NCBI RefSeq assembly: GCF_037132785.1
Contig: NZ_JBAHZZ010000072.1
Location: 1 to 35,082, forward strand
DNA: 35,082 nucleotides
Reading direction: 5' to 3'
Source of the DNA: Flavicella sp037132785
Lineage (GTDB): Bacteria > Bacteroidota > Bacteroidia > Flavobacteriales > Flavobacteriaceae
The notes under the pieces are model-generated. The model had not been told where the DNA came from. It searched no databases and saw only the letters and a list, made by a program, of their open reading frames with translations. Below, in pieces: positions 25,020 to 33,131 of this stretch. Position 1 is the first letter of the stretch, and every line of letters begins with the position of its first letter. A program made the position numbers and the translations under genes.

Positions 25020-28000
25020 TTAAAATTTTATATTAAGACTAAAATTTATCGTTTTGATTGTTGGATAATTACCAAAATCAAACCCTTGAGCTGTATTGGC
25101 AGATGTATTGTTATCTCCTTGGGCTCCAAAATAGTTTACTTCAGGATCTAATCCAGAATAGTTTGTAAAAGTCAATAAATTTTGTGCACTCAATGAAAGT
25201 CTTACTCTGTCCATTCCTAATTTTTCAGTAATGTCTGTAGGTAAATTATAACCTACTGCTATATTTTTTAATCTAACATAGCTACCATCTTCTACAAAAC
25301 GAGAAGAAATTTCTCTACTACTATTGTTTCCAACACGTGGAGTATTTGTGTCTGTATTTGTAGTTGTCCAAGAGCTGTTATAAAAGTCGCTAGTAGTATT
25401 TGAATCTCCATTAAACAACTGTACATTGGTCATATTAAAAATATCTCCACCTTGAGAACCTTGGATAAAGATCCTTAAATCCCAGTTTTTATAAGTAAAA
25501 TTATTGGACATTCCAAAAGTATAATCTGGATTAGGATTACCTATCGTTGTCTTATCAGCATCCGTAATATCACCACTTCCATCTATATCCGCAAACAAAG
25601 GGTCACCTGCAATACCACCAGTTAAGGTTGCTGCTCCATCTGGTAAATCACCTCCTTGATAAACTCCTTGATAATCATAGCCCCAAAAAAGACCAACTTC
25701 TTCACCAACTCTTAAAACATAAGAGTAATCATGACTAAAATAATTTGGAGCAGCATCAAAAAACAAATCAGCATCATTTACTAAAGCTACTACTTTGTTT
25801 TTATTAAAGGCAATGTTAAAATCTGTAGTCCATCTAAAATTGTCGTTAGATATATTTCTTGTGCTTAAAGAAACTTCAATCCCTCTATTATTTATCTCTC
25901 CTAAATTCGCTAAGATATCATCACCTGTGTAACCTAAATATTCAGTGATAGTGTTGTCTGTTAAAATTAAATCTTTAGTATCTATGTTATAATAGTCTAA
26001 TGATAAATTAATTGCATTGTTAAACATCCCAAAATCTACACCAATATTTGTTTGATAAGAAGTTTCCCATTTTAAATCTGGGTTCTCAGGTTGTTCTGGA
26101 GTAATAGCACTAACCGTTTCCCCATTACTGGAAGCATAAAGAGTCTCAAACCTTGCTAAAGATTCGTAAGCACCAATTGATGGATTACCTGTAAGACCAT
26201 AACTAACGCGTAATTTTAAGTTAGAAATCGTTTCAACATCTTTTAAAAAGTTTTCGTTTGACACCTTCCATCCTAAAGCTGCAGAAGGGAAAATAGCATA
26301 TTTTTCATTAGCTGCAAAATTAGATGCTCCATCTCTTCTTACTGTAGCTGTGATTAAATATTTATCATCATAATCGTAATTCACTCTACCAAATTGAGAT
26401 TGAATCTCTACTTCTGATATTGACGAATCAGGCGTTAAAAATGTTGTAGCAGATTCTAAATTATAAAAAGAAAAACTATCTGAAATAAAACCGGAAGCTT
26501 GATTGTAAAAATTTTCTGTAATAATTTGTTGATAAGAATATCCTGCTAATAAGGTTAATTGTCCTTTTCCTATCTCTTTTTTATAGGTCAGATAATTTTC
26601 ACTCAAGAAATTTGTTGTTCTATCATATTCTACACCAGCTATTCCTCCAACAGCACCTGCTGTCTGTTCTAGTGTTGATGGCAAATAAATTCCTTGATTT
26701 TCATTTTCAGTACTAAAACCAAAAGTTGTTTTAAAAGTAAGATTTTCTAAAAGATCATAACTTGCATAAAAATTTGCTCTAAAATTATCGGTTTTAGTTT
26801 CGTCTATTTTTTCTGTAGCGATAGCATACGGATTATCAACAGGATCTCCCACAGAGTTACCCGAGTTAAAGCTACCATCTTCATTATACACAGGTTGATC
26901 AGGCGCATATCTCATTGCTAAGGTAATTACATCATCTCCACCTGCACCAGCAGTATCACCTGTTGACTGCGTAGAAGCTCCATTTTTAGTACTTCTACTA
27001 CCAAAAAGATTAAGTCCCATTTTTAACTTATCTGTTACTTGGGCATCAACATTTGACAAGAAGGTTAGTTTTTCAAAACCAGAATTAATAAGAACTCCAT
27101 CTTGATTAAAATAGTTGCCAGAAGCATAAAAATTTATTTTATCTGAACCTCCTGAAAAAGAAAGTTGATAATTCTGAGTATTCCCTGCTTGGTAAATTAA
27201 GTCTTGCCAATCAGTATCCCCAGCACCTTGATTATAAGTAACTGCAGCGTCACCTGAAGTTAATGCTTGGTTATTATTTACATCTTGTTGATAAGCTGCA
27301 AATTCATCTGCATTTAACAAATCTATACTGTTTGCAGTATTTTGAACTGCATAAGTGCTATTAAATTCAATAGTCATTTTACCTTTTCTACCTTTTTTAG
27401 TAGTTACCAAAATAACTCCATTAGAACCTCTAGAACCGTATATAGCAGTTGCTGACGCATCTTTTAAAACCTCTAAAGAAGAAATATCATTAGCTTGTGG
27501 CATAGTTGCTCCAACAAAACCATCTACAACAATTAGAGGTGAACTACTTGCATTAATAGAAGTATTACCTCTAATTTTTATGCTAATAGGAGCACCTGGC
27601 TCACCACCATTATTAGATTGAACAACAACTCCAGCTGCACGCCCTTGAAGAGCTTGTGCTGCATCTGCTACAGGAAATGCATTTAATTCCTCCGAACTTA
27701 CGGAAGAAACAGAACCTGTAATATCGCTTTTCTTACGAAAACCGTAACCTATAACTACAACCTCATCTAGCTCATTTGAATCTTCCTCTAGAGCTACATT
27801 TATAGTGGTTTGATTAGTTACCGAAATCGATTTCGTAGCGAATCCAATAAAAGAAAAAATAATTTTGCTGCCTTGAGGTGCGTTTATTTGATAATTCCCA
27901 TCAAAGTCAGTAGTAATACCTGTTGATGTTCCTTCTATTATAACATTTACACCAGGCACTGGAGTATTCTCAGATTTAGAAGTTACTGTTCCTGTAATTG

Positions 28001-28091
28001 CATGATCGTTTTGAGCGATTAAAGCGATGTTAACAAACAGAACAACTATAAGAAGCAGCTTTGTCTTGAATAAATTTAGTGTTTTTTTCAT
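25020..28091 (-). CDS. susC: SusC-family TonB-dependent outer-membrane transporter (pair 2)
   Basis: A 1023-residue receptor: signal peptide (~1-26), carboxypeptidase-like domain (ITGTVTSKSENTPVPGVNV), TonB-box region LDEVVVIGYG, plug (AAQALQGRAAGVVVQ, LKDASATAIYGSRGSNGVI) and a barrel ending in SLNIKF with a terminal Phe. It imports oligosaccharides with SusD2. The leader is long (~290 nt from the predicted start near 28384) and carries the sequences complementary to the predicted plus-strand sRNA. The 25 bp before its ATG nearly match those before susC1, pointing to a shared translation-start context. Confidence 0.95.
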   Translation of the reverse strand: MKKTLNLFKTKLLLIVVLFVNIALIAQNDHAITGTVTSKSENTPVPGVNVIIEGTSTGITTDFDGNYQINAPQGSKIIFSFIGFATKSISVTNQTTINVALEEDSNELDEVVVIGYGFRKKSDITGSVSSVSSEELNAFPVADAAQALQGRAAGVVVQSNNGGEPGAPISIKIRGNTSINASSSPLIVVDGFVGATMPQANDISSLEVLKDASATAIYGSRGSNGVILVTTKKGRKGKMTIEFNSTYAVQNTANSIDLLNADEFAAYQQDVNNNQALTSGDAAVTYNQGAGDTDWQDLIYQAGNTQNYQLSFSGGSDKINFYASGNYFNQDGVLINSGFEKLTFLSNVDAQVTDKLKMGLNLFGSRSTKNGASTQSTGDTAGAGGDDVITLAMRYAPDQPVYNEDGSFNSGNSVGDPVDNPYAIATEKIDETKTDNFRANFYASYDLLENLTFKTTFGFSTENENQGIYLPSTLEQTAGAVGGIAGVEYDRTTNFLSENYLTYKKEIGKGQLTLLAGYSYQQIITENFYNQASGFISDSFSFYNLESATTFLTPDSSISEVEIQSQFGRVNYDYDDKYLITATVRRDGASNFAANEKYAIFPSAALGWKVSNENFLKDVETISNLKLRVSYGLTGNPSIGAYESLARFETLYASSNGETVSAITPEQPENPDLKWETSYQTNIGVDFGMFNNAINLSLDYYNIDTKDLILTDNTITEYLGYTGDDILANLGEINNRGIEVSLSTRNISNDNFRWTTDFNIAFNKNKVVALVNDADLFFDAAPNYFSHDYSYVLRVGEEVGLFWGYDYQGVYQGGDLPDGAATLTGGIAGDPLFADIDGSGDITDADKTTIGNPNPDYTFGMSNNFTYKNWDLRIFIQGSQGGDIFNMTNVQLFNGDSNTTSDFYNSSWTTTNTDTNTPRVGNNSSREISSRFVEDGSYVRLKNIAVGYNLPTDITEKLGMDRVRLSLSAQNLLTFTNYSGLDPEVNYFGAQGDNNTSANTAQGFDFGNYPTIKTINFSLNIKF

Positions 28092-28161
28092 GTTTAAAGT
28101 GTTAGTTTTAATTAGTCTCGAAATATTATTTAGTTGATTAATATTTCATTTTTTAATCTTT

Positions 28162-28234
28162 CACTTTATTCAACAATATTGATTAAACAAAAAATAAATT
28201 CCTTATTTTTGTATATGTGTTGTTGAATAAAGTG
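28162..28234. repeat. 15-bp perfect inverted repeat in the susC2 leader
   Basis: CACTTTATTCAACAA at 28162-28176 is exactly complementary to TTGTTGAATAAAGTG at 28220-28234 with 43 bp between. In the susC2 mRNA it could form a long-range stem. The right arm coincides with the predicted 5' end of the plus-strand sRNA, so the RNA and mRNA structures would compete. Confidence 0.6.
28178..28211 (+). promoter_or_regulatory. Predicted promoter of the antisense RNA at susC2
   Basis: ATTG at 28178-28181 and TATTTTTG at 28204-28211, separated by 22 bp. The second matches TAnnTTTG exactly. Transcription would begin near 28218. Confidence 0.45.
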
Positions 28235-28312
28235 ATAACATGTAGTCGGATTTACTTCCCTCCAAAGAAGTATCCTAATTATAAGAGGATGGGTGTGCAC
28301 CCATCCTTTTTT
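28218..28312 (+). ncRNA. Candidate cis-antisense small RNA opposite the susC2 leader
   Basis: A ~95-nt non-coding unit on the strand opposite susC2. It has a promoter match (28178-28211), a first hairpin TACTTC/GAAGTA (28253-28272) whose 8-nt loop contains CCUCC, and a terminator at 28286-28312. All of it lies inside the region transcribed as susC2 leader. Bacteroides polysaccharide loci are known to carry short RNAs antisense to susC leaders (DonS of B. fragilis is the named case), and arrangement and size fit. A related element lies in the susC1 leader. No sequence relationship to DonS is claimed. The 5' end is an estimate. Confidence 0.5.
28286..28312 (+). terminator. Rho-independent terminator of the antisense RNA
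   Basis: AGGATGGGT pairs with ACCCATCCT around a 4-nt loop (9-bp GC-containing stem), followed by six T residues on the plus strand (28107+200 series: 28307-28312). On the minus strand no T run follows, so the direction is plus. No plus-strand protein gene ends here. Confidence 0.7.
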
Positions 28313-28369
28313 GTTTATGGTATAGTCATTTTTTTTGCTATTTAGATTAGTATGGTGATTTTTCAATAC

Positions 28370-28398
28370 TGGATAACCAGTTTGGTTTACCAAATATA
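28370..28398 (-). promoter_or_regulatory. Tandem GntR operator overlapping the susC2 promoter
   Basis: TGGATAACCA at 28370-28379 and TGGTTTACCA at 28383-28392, 13 bp apart. On the minus strand the -7 box TATATTTG (28391-28398) shares its last two bases with the distal operator, so a bound repressor would block RNA polymerase. No good -33 box was seen. Confidence 0.7.
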
Positions 28399-28454
28399 TG
28401 TTATTGTGATGTTTAAAAAAAATAATTTAACAAAAAATTAGGTTTTTTAATTTA

Positions 28455-28802
28455 TTATTCCATAAAATCTTCTCTAATAGGACTAAAAACATCTATTAAA
28501 ACCCCTGCTTTATTACAAATTGCTCCATGAAGTACATTAGGTGGAATGTATACTGAATCTCCTCCTTTTACTATTTTAGTTTCATCACCTATAGAAAATT
28601 CAAATTCTCCTCCAACAACATAAGTTACTTGTGAATGATGATGTTCATGCTTATAACCTATTCCTCCTGTTTCAAAGTCAACCTTAACAAGCATGATTTT
28701 ATCATCATAACCCATTATTTTACGTTTAACTCCCTCTCCTACAACTTCCCATTCTTGGTTGTCGTCTAATAAAAACTCTTTACTTGCTCCAAAACTTTTC
28801 AT
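28455..28802 (-). CDS. kdgF: KdgF, uronate-linearising cupin
   Basis: A 115-residue single-domain cupin without signal peptide, so cytoplasmic. Metal ligands are visible in YKHEHHHSQVTYV (His52, His54, Gln58) and PPNVLHG (His92), and the sequence matches the KdgF family in length and motif order. KdgF opens the 4,5-unsaturated uronate released by oligoalginate lyase to the linear DEH, the substrate of the SDR reductase. It follows the PL17 gene after 5 bp, so the two are one transcript from the operator-controlled promoter at 31116-31123. About 55 bp separate it from the susC2 promoter. Confidence 0.92.
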   Translation of the reverse strand: MKSFGASKEFLLDDNQEWEVVGEGVKRKIMGYDDKIMLVKVDFETGGIGYKHEHHHSQVTYVVGGEFEFSIGDETKIVKGGDSVYIPPNVLHGAICNKAGVLIDVFSPIREDFME

Positions 28803-28807
28803 AATTA

Positions 28808-31072
28808 TTATTGTTTAGTATTTATATAATAAAATGGACCGCTCCATTGATGTTTTTGATTATTTATTTGTAATTCGTGTTTGGTGTTTTTGTCAGAATC
28901 AATATTTGATAAAAATACTGTTTTTATAGATGCATCCTTTTTTGTGATTTTTAAAACTGTGTATTTACTGTTTGATTGAATAATTTCAATATTTTCAATA
29001 CTACTAGTTGCGTCTTTAGCAAGCTCAGACACAGGACTATAATGACCGTGTGGTTCTATGATCGTTGCAAAAGTAGTGTTGCTAAAGTTATTTCTACGAA
29101 TGATAATAGCAGGATCATTCCTTAAATTGAAATCAGGATCATTAGCTCCTATTTGTGCAAATAGAATTTTATCGTTTTTGTCACTGGTAGTAGTTAATGA
29201 ATAAAATTTATCATTATTTAACCAGCTGATTTTTGTGTTAGGGTTTTGAGCAATTCCTTCTGCCTTCTTCCAAAGGTGTTGATATCCGTTTTTAGGTCCT
29301 AGTATATTTAATTGACTGAAAGTTTCGTACTCGAAATTAGCTGACATTATATGACCCAAATAATAATAGGGTAAATCATACTGGTTTTTTTCTGCTGCCT
29401 GAATCCTCATTATATCCAATAGATAAGGAGAAGAATTATTTACGTCTTTAACGAGAACCATTGTTCTATGAAGTTCCGTTCCTGGGTAAGCATTTTCCTC
29501 CTTAGCACTTGCTATTTGAAACTGTAAATCTTCGGTATTGAAGATATATTTAGTCGAATGATTTTTGCTTGCGATTTCGTATTTGTGATCAAAATGGGAT
29601 TTTTCATTTTGAATGATGGTATTGTGTGCAATGCTTTCCTTAGCCCAGGTTTTGTTTTCTTTTAAATAATTACCACCTCCTTTTTGTTCGATGTTTACAA
29701 AACGTACTAAACCATAGTCTTGAATTATTTCATTTCCTTCATTGTACATAGAGAATGACAACTTATCGTAATGACCGTGACTCAAGCCTTGTGCACTGTA
29801 TTTAAAAACAACCTCAATATCGCCACTTCTCAAGACACCTACAGCTCCTTGATCTCCCTCTGGACCATCTGTTAATTCATATGATTTTTTAATAAAAGGT
29901 ATCGCCTTGCCATCTCTAAGTCCTTTGGCAACTGCAAGTCCACTATCGTTAAGAAGAACTTTACCCTGTTCTTGAGCGATGCTTAGAAGTTGTTGGTTAT
30001 GACCTCCGTATTTGTAGGCAATATCAACGGCAGTAACTAGTTCTCGGGATTGAATTGACATTCCTTTTTGCCCATCATTTAAGGGGAAAAATTCTCCATC
30101 CTGATCAGTAAGCATCAAAATTGCGTTGACAGCCTTTAAAAGCACTCCGTTTTTGTGATCAAATATTTTTAATTCTGGTTTTACGTTATGTAGCGCTTGT
30201 GCAAATATTAAAAATGGATACATAGCGTATCGCTGGTAATAAGGACCTTCTGTATAGTATCCGTCTGGAGAGAAAGGTTCGTCAATATTTGCTAAAAACC
30301 CTACTTTCTGCCCCTCTGTTTTTATAAAACCACCATCGTTATCTTTCATGTTTGCATCTATAGAGTCAGTAGGAATCCCGTATAGAGCTTTGTTTAACAA
30401 ATCATCGTTACCCATCACCAAAGCAATCATTCCTACAGCTGAATTTCCCCATGTACTATGGTTGTGTACACGATTAAAGAATTGTGGATTTTCTATAGAG
30501 ATAAAGTTTGCAAAAGGAATGAATAAATCATTTTCCAAGATATTTCTGTCTTCTGGTGTAAGCCATTCGTAAATACAATCATAGGCTTGACTTGAATAAA
30601 CTAACCAGTTTGAGTCATTTAAACATTGCCAAAATAATTTCCCTCTAGCATAGGATCTAGTTTGCGGATGCACTGGTAGTGTTGGATATAACTTAGCATA
30701 GGCTAAAAGTACTTCCTTTACATATTGTGCATATTTTTCATCTTGTGTGATTTGGAATAAGACCCCTGCTTGTTGTAAAATTAAAAAAATATTTTTGTGT
30801 TGTTCATGAGAAAAACCACCTGAGAGATCTTTAGGTGTCGAAAGTGAAATTTCTTTTGCAATTTCAACATCAATAATCTTAATTGTTCGTGCTAATGTTT
30901 TGTCAAAAAGGGGTACCGTTCCAAGCTGTGATCTAATTTCTTTCACACCTTGTACTGTTAGAATCAAAGATGGATGTTCAGGTTGTTTCTCGTATTTTAC
31001 TTCTTTTTCGCTGCAAGAGACTGTAAGAAATAATACAAATATAAGTAGGAAAAGGGGAGTCGTTTTTTTCAT
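28808..31072 (-). CDS. Oligoalginate lyase, polysaccharide lyase family 17, lipoprotein
   Basis: A 754-residue exolytic alginate lyase that releases unsaturated monomers. The start used is the ATG at 31070-31072, giving a lipoprotein signal (lipobox TVSC, Cys20); the frame is open 11 codons further but that stretch lies in the operator. The N-terminal (alpha/alpha) toroid (~35-390) holds Asn204-His205 in RVHNHSTWGN and the Tyr-rich GYYTEGPYYQRYA (271-283). The C-terminal heparinase II/III-like beta-sandwich starts around SHGHYDKLSFSMY. These are the catalytic regions of PL17 (Alg17C type). First gene of the block, in operon with kdgF. Confidence 0.93.
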   Translation of the reverse strand: MKKTTPLFLLIFVLFLTVSCSEKEVKYEKQPEHPSLILTVQGVKEIRSQLGTVPLFDKTLARTIKIIDVEIAKEISLSTPKDLSGGFSHEQHKNIFLILQQAGVLFQITQDEKYAQYVKEVLLAYAKLYPTLPVHPQTRSYARGKLFWQCLNDSNWLVYSSQAYDCIYEWLTPEDRNILENDLFIPFANFISIENPQFFNRVHNHSTWGNSAVGMIALVMGNDDLLNKALYGIPTDSIDANMKDNDGGFIKTEGQKVGFLANIDEPFSPDGYYTEGPYYQRYAMYPFLIFAQALHNVKPELKIFDHKNGVLLKAVNAILMLTDQDGEFFPLNDGQKGMSIQSRELVTAVDIAYKYGGHNQQLLSIAQEQGKVLLNDSGLAVAKGLRDGKAIPFIKKSYELTDGPEGDQGAVGVLRSGDIEVVFKYSAQGLSHGHYDKLSFSMYNEGNEIIQDYGLVRFVNIEQKGGGNYLKENKTWAKESIAHNTIIQNEKSHFDHKYEIASKNHSTKYIFNTEDLQFQIASAKEENAYPGTELHRTMVLVKDVNNSSPYLLDIMRIQAAEKNQYDLPYYYLGHIMSANFEYETFSQLNILGPKNGYQHLWKKAEGIAQNPNTKISWLNNDKFYSLTTTSDKNDKILFAQIGANDPDFNLRNDPAIIIRRNNFSNTTFATIIEPHGHYSPVSELAKDATSSIENIEIIQSNSKYTVLKITKKDASIKTVFLSNIDSDKNTKHELQINNQKHQWSGPFYYINTKQ

Positions 31073-31094
31073 ATTAAAGACATTGGTTTTTAGC

Positions 31095-31150
31095 TGGTTG
31101 ACCAAATTGGTTGACCAAATATACTATTATTTTATTTTGAAAAAAAACAA
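31095..31150 (-). promoter_or_regulatory. Promoter and tandem GntR operator of PL17-kdgF
   Basis: TGGTTGACCA occurs twice, at 31095-31104 and 31108-31117, 13 bp apart. On the minus strand TATATTTG at 31116-31123 is a perfect -7 box that overlaps the distal operator by two bases, with TTG at 31148-31150 24 bp further upstream. Start would be near 31109, giving a 37-nt leader. Confidence 0.75.
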
Positions 31151-31387
31151 TCTTACAAAAAATTAATAATAACTAATTAACCTTTATTTGTCTATTTATT
31201 TTGATTTTATTATTCGTGTATAAATAGCTATTATTAAGTGTTTTAACTAACATGACGAGCTGTATAAAAACAACACAAACTAGGTCATTAATTCATTTTG
31301 TTTATTGATAATATTCACTTTTATGTAATTAGCAGGACTCGATTAAAGAGGTTTTCTTAGTCTATAAGTTATTAATTGAAATAGATG

Positions 31388-31417
31388 TTTGTAAACGTTT
31401 AGTATTTTGTAAGTTTG
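31388..31417 (+). promoter_or_regulatory. Promoter of leuC-leuD
   Basis: TTTG at 31388-31391 and TAAGTTTG at 31410-31417, 18 bp apart, an exact fit to the Bacteroidota promoter consensus. The leader to leuC is about 200 nt. Between 31151 and 31387 nothing else is recognisable. Confidence 0.7.
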
Positions 31418-31508
31418 CAACCCCCTTTGATTTAAGCTATCTAAATAACGAGCGTTTTTTTATTATTAGACATCGTAAAGGTTTTAAGGTTGAAACCCTG
31501 TAATATAT

Positions 31509-31604
31509 ATGTTTTTGTTGTTTTTTTTAAATAATGGATACAGTAAAGAATTAAATAAAAAGCCTAAAGACAGATATAACAATAGTATTTTTGAAAACTT
31601 ATAA
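31509..31604 (+). CDS. Possible leader peptide upstream of leuC
   Basis: A 31-codon frame in the leuC leader beginning MFLLFFLNN, with three Leu codons within the first seven (TTG, TTG, TTA) and ending 17 bp before leuC. It could be an attenuation-type leader responding to leucyl-tRNA, but no clear alternative terminator hairpin follows, and AT-rich DNA yields Leu/Phe codons by chance. Low confidence. Confidence 0.25.
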   Translation: MFLLFFLNNGYSKELNKKPKDRYNNSIFENL

Positions 31605-31621
31605 ATAAAAAGAACATAAAA

Positions 31622-33028
31622 ATGGCAAAAACATTATTTGACAAAGTATGGGATTCACATGTTATTCGTCACGTTGAAGACGGACCAGATGTATTCTTTA
31701 TTGATCGTCATTTTATCCATGAGGTAACTAGTCCAGTAGCATTTTTAGGATTAGAAAGCAGAGGAAACAGTGTTATTTATCCAGAGCGAACATTTGCAAC
31801 TGCAGATCATAACACTCCTACGATCAATCAACATTTACCAGTTGAAGACGTGTTATCTGCTAATCAGTTACAAGCTTTAGAAGATAATGCTAAAAAACAT
31901 GGTATTTCTCATTGGGGATTAGGTGATATAAATAATGGAATTGTACATGTTGTAGGTCCTGAAAATGGAATTACATTACCTGGTGCAACCATTGTATGTG
32001 GCGATTCACATACTTCTACACATGGTGCCTTTGGTGCTGTTGCATTTGGAATTGGTACTTCTGAAGTAGAAATGGTATTATCTACTCAATGTATTATGCA
32101 GCCAAAACCAAAGAAAATGCGTATCAACGTAAATGGTAAATTGGGTCTTGGAGTAACACCTAAGGATGTTGCTTTATATATTATAGCTAAACAAACAACT
32201 TCTGGAGCTACAGGATATTTTGTAGAATATGCAGGAGATGTTTTTGAAAACATGACTATGGAAGGTCGTATGACCGTTTGTAACCTGTCTATTGAGATGG
32301 GCGCACGTGGTGGCATGATTGCTCCGGATCAAAAAACCTTTGACTATATCAAAGGACTTGCTCAAACTCCTAAAGGAGCTGATTGGGATAAAGCAATGAA
32401 ATATTGGGAAACTTTATTTACGGAAGAAGATGCTAAATTCGATGTTGAATTCAATTATGACTCTTCTGATATTGAGCCAATGATTACTTTTGGTACAAAT
32501 CCAGGAATGGGTATCGGAGTAACTCAAGACATTCCAAATGCTGAGAATGTTGAAGGTGGTATTGAAACTTATAAAAAATCTTTAGGTTATATGAAATTCC
32601 ATGAAGGAGATTCTATGATTGGTAAAAAGATTGATTTCGTGTTTTTAGGATCATGTACAAACGGACGTATTGAAGATTTTAGAGCTTTCTGTTCTATCGT
32701 TGAAGGACGTCAAAAAGCAGACAATATTACTGCTTGGTTAGTACCTGGATCTCATAAAGTAGTAGATCAAATTAAAAAAGAAGGATTGGATAAAATTATT
32801 ACGGATGCTGGTTTTGTACTTAGAGAGCCTGGTTGTTCAGCTTGTTTAGCAATGAATGATGATAAAATTCCTGAAGGAAAATTATCGGTTTCAACTTCTA
32901 ATAGAAACTTTGAAGGTCGTCAAGGACCAGGATCTAGAACTTTATTGGCTTCTCCTTTAGTTGCTGCAGCTTCTGCAGTGGAAGGTGTGGTTACTGACCC
33001 TAGAACAATCTTAAAAGAAAACGCTTAA
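31622..33028 (+). CDS. leuC: 3-isopropylmalate dehydratase large subunit
   Basis: A 468-residue aconitase-family enzyme subunit, cytoplasmic. With LeuD it isomerises 2- to 3-isopropylmalate in leucine biosynthesis. The [4Fe-4S] ligands are Cys345 (GSCTNGR), Cys405 and Cys408 (GCSACLAMN). The aconitase-type signature CGDSHTSTHGAFGA is present and length matches the E. coli protein. First gene after the promoter at 31388-31417, followed by leuD after a 103-bp repeat-containing gap. Genes leuA and leuB are not in the window. Confidence 0.97.
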   Translation: MAKTLFDKVWDSHVIRHVEDGPDVFFIDRHFIHEVTSPVAFLGLESRGNSVIYPERTFATADHNTPTINQHLPVEDVLSANQLQALEDNAKKHGISHWGLGDINNGIVHVVGPENGITLPGATIVCGDSHTSTHGAFGAVAFGIGTSEVEMVLSTQCIMQPKPKKMRINVNGKLGLGVTPKDVALYIIAKQTTSGATGYFVEYAGDVFENMTMEGRMTVCNLSIEMGARGGMIAPDQKTFDYIKGLAQTPKGADWDKAMKYWETLFTEEDAKFDVEFNYDSSDIEPMITFGTNPGMGIGVTQDIPNAENVEGGIETYKKSLGYMKFHEGDSMIGKKIDFVFLGSCTNGRIEDFRAFCSIVEGRQKADNITAWLVPGSHKVVDQIKKEGLDKIITDAGFVLREPGCSACLAMNDDKIPEGKLSVSTSNRNFEGRQGPGSRTLLASPLVAAASAVEGVVTDPRTILKENA

Positions 33029-33034
33029 TTTAGG

Positions 33035-33121
33035 AGCTTAGCTATTGGCTGTTTGCTCTTAGCTGAAAAGTAAATTAAATAATACAAATACGCCAATAGC
33101 CAAAAGCTAAAGGCCAAAAGC
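33035..33121. repeat. Short-unit inverted repeats between leuC and leuD
   Basis: The left part (agctattggctgtttgctc) and the right part (gccaatagccaaaagctaaa) consist of AGCTnnnGGC-like heptamers in opposite orientation; TATTGGC and GCCAATA pair directly. Such low-complexity intergenic repeats are common in Flavobacteriia. They could fold in the leuC-leuD mRNA. Confidence 0.55.
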
Positions 33122-33131
33122 AAATTATACA

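Noticed and set aside
28166..28393. 75-codon open frame on the minus strand in the susC2 leader
   Set aside because: It starts in the operator, spans the terminator palindrome and the inverted repeat, and has no recognisable protein features.
31073..31105. 11-codon upstream extension of PL17
   Set aside because: It would start inside the operator and bury the lipoprotein signal; the ATG at 31072 gives a normal signal peptide.
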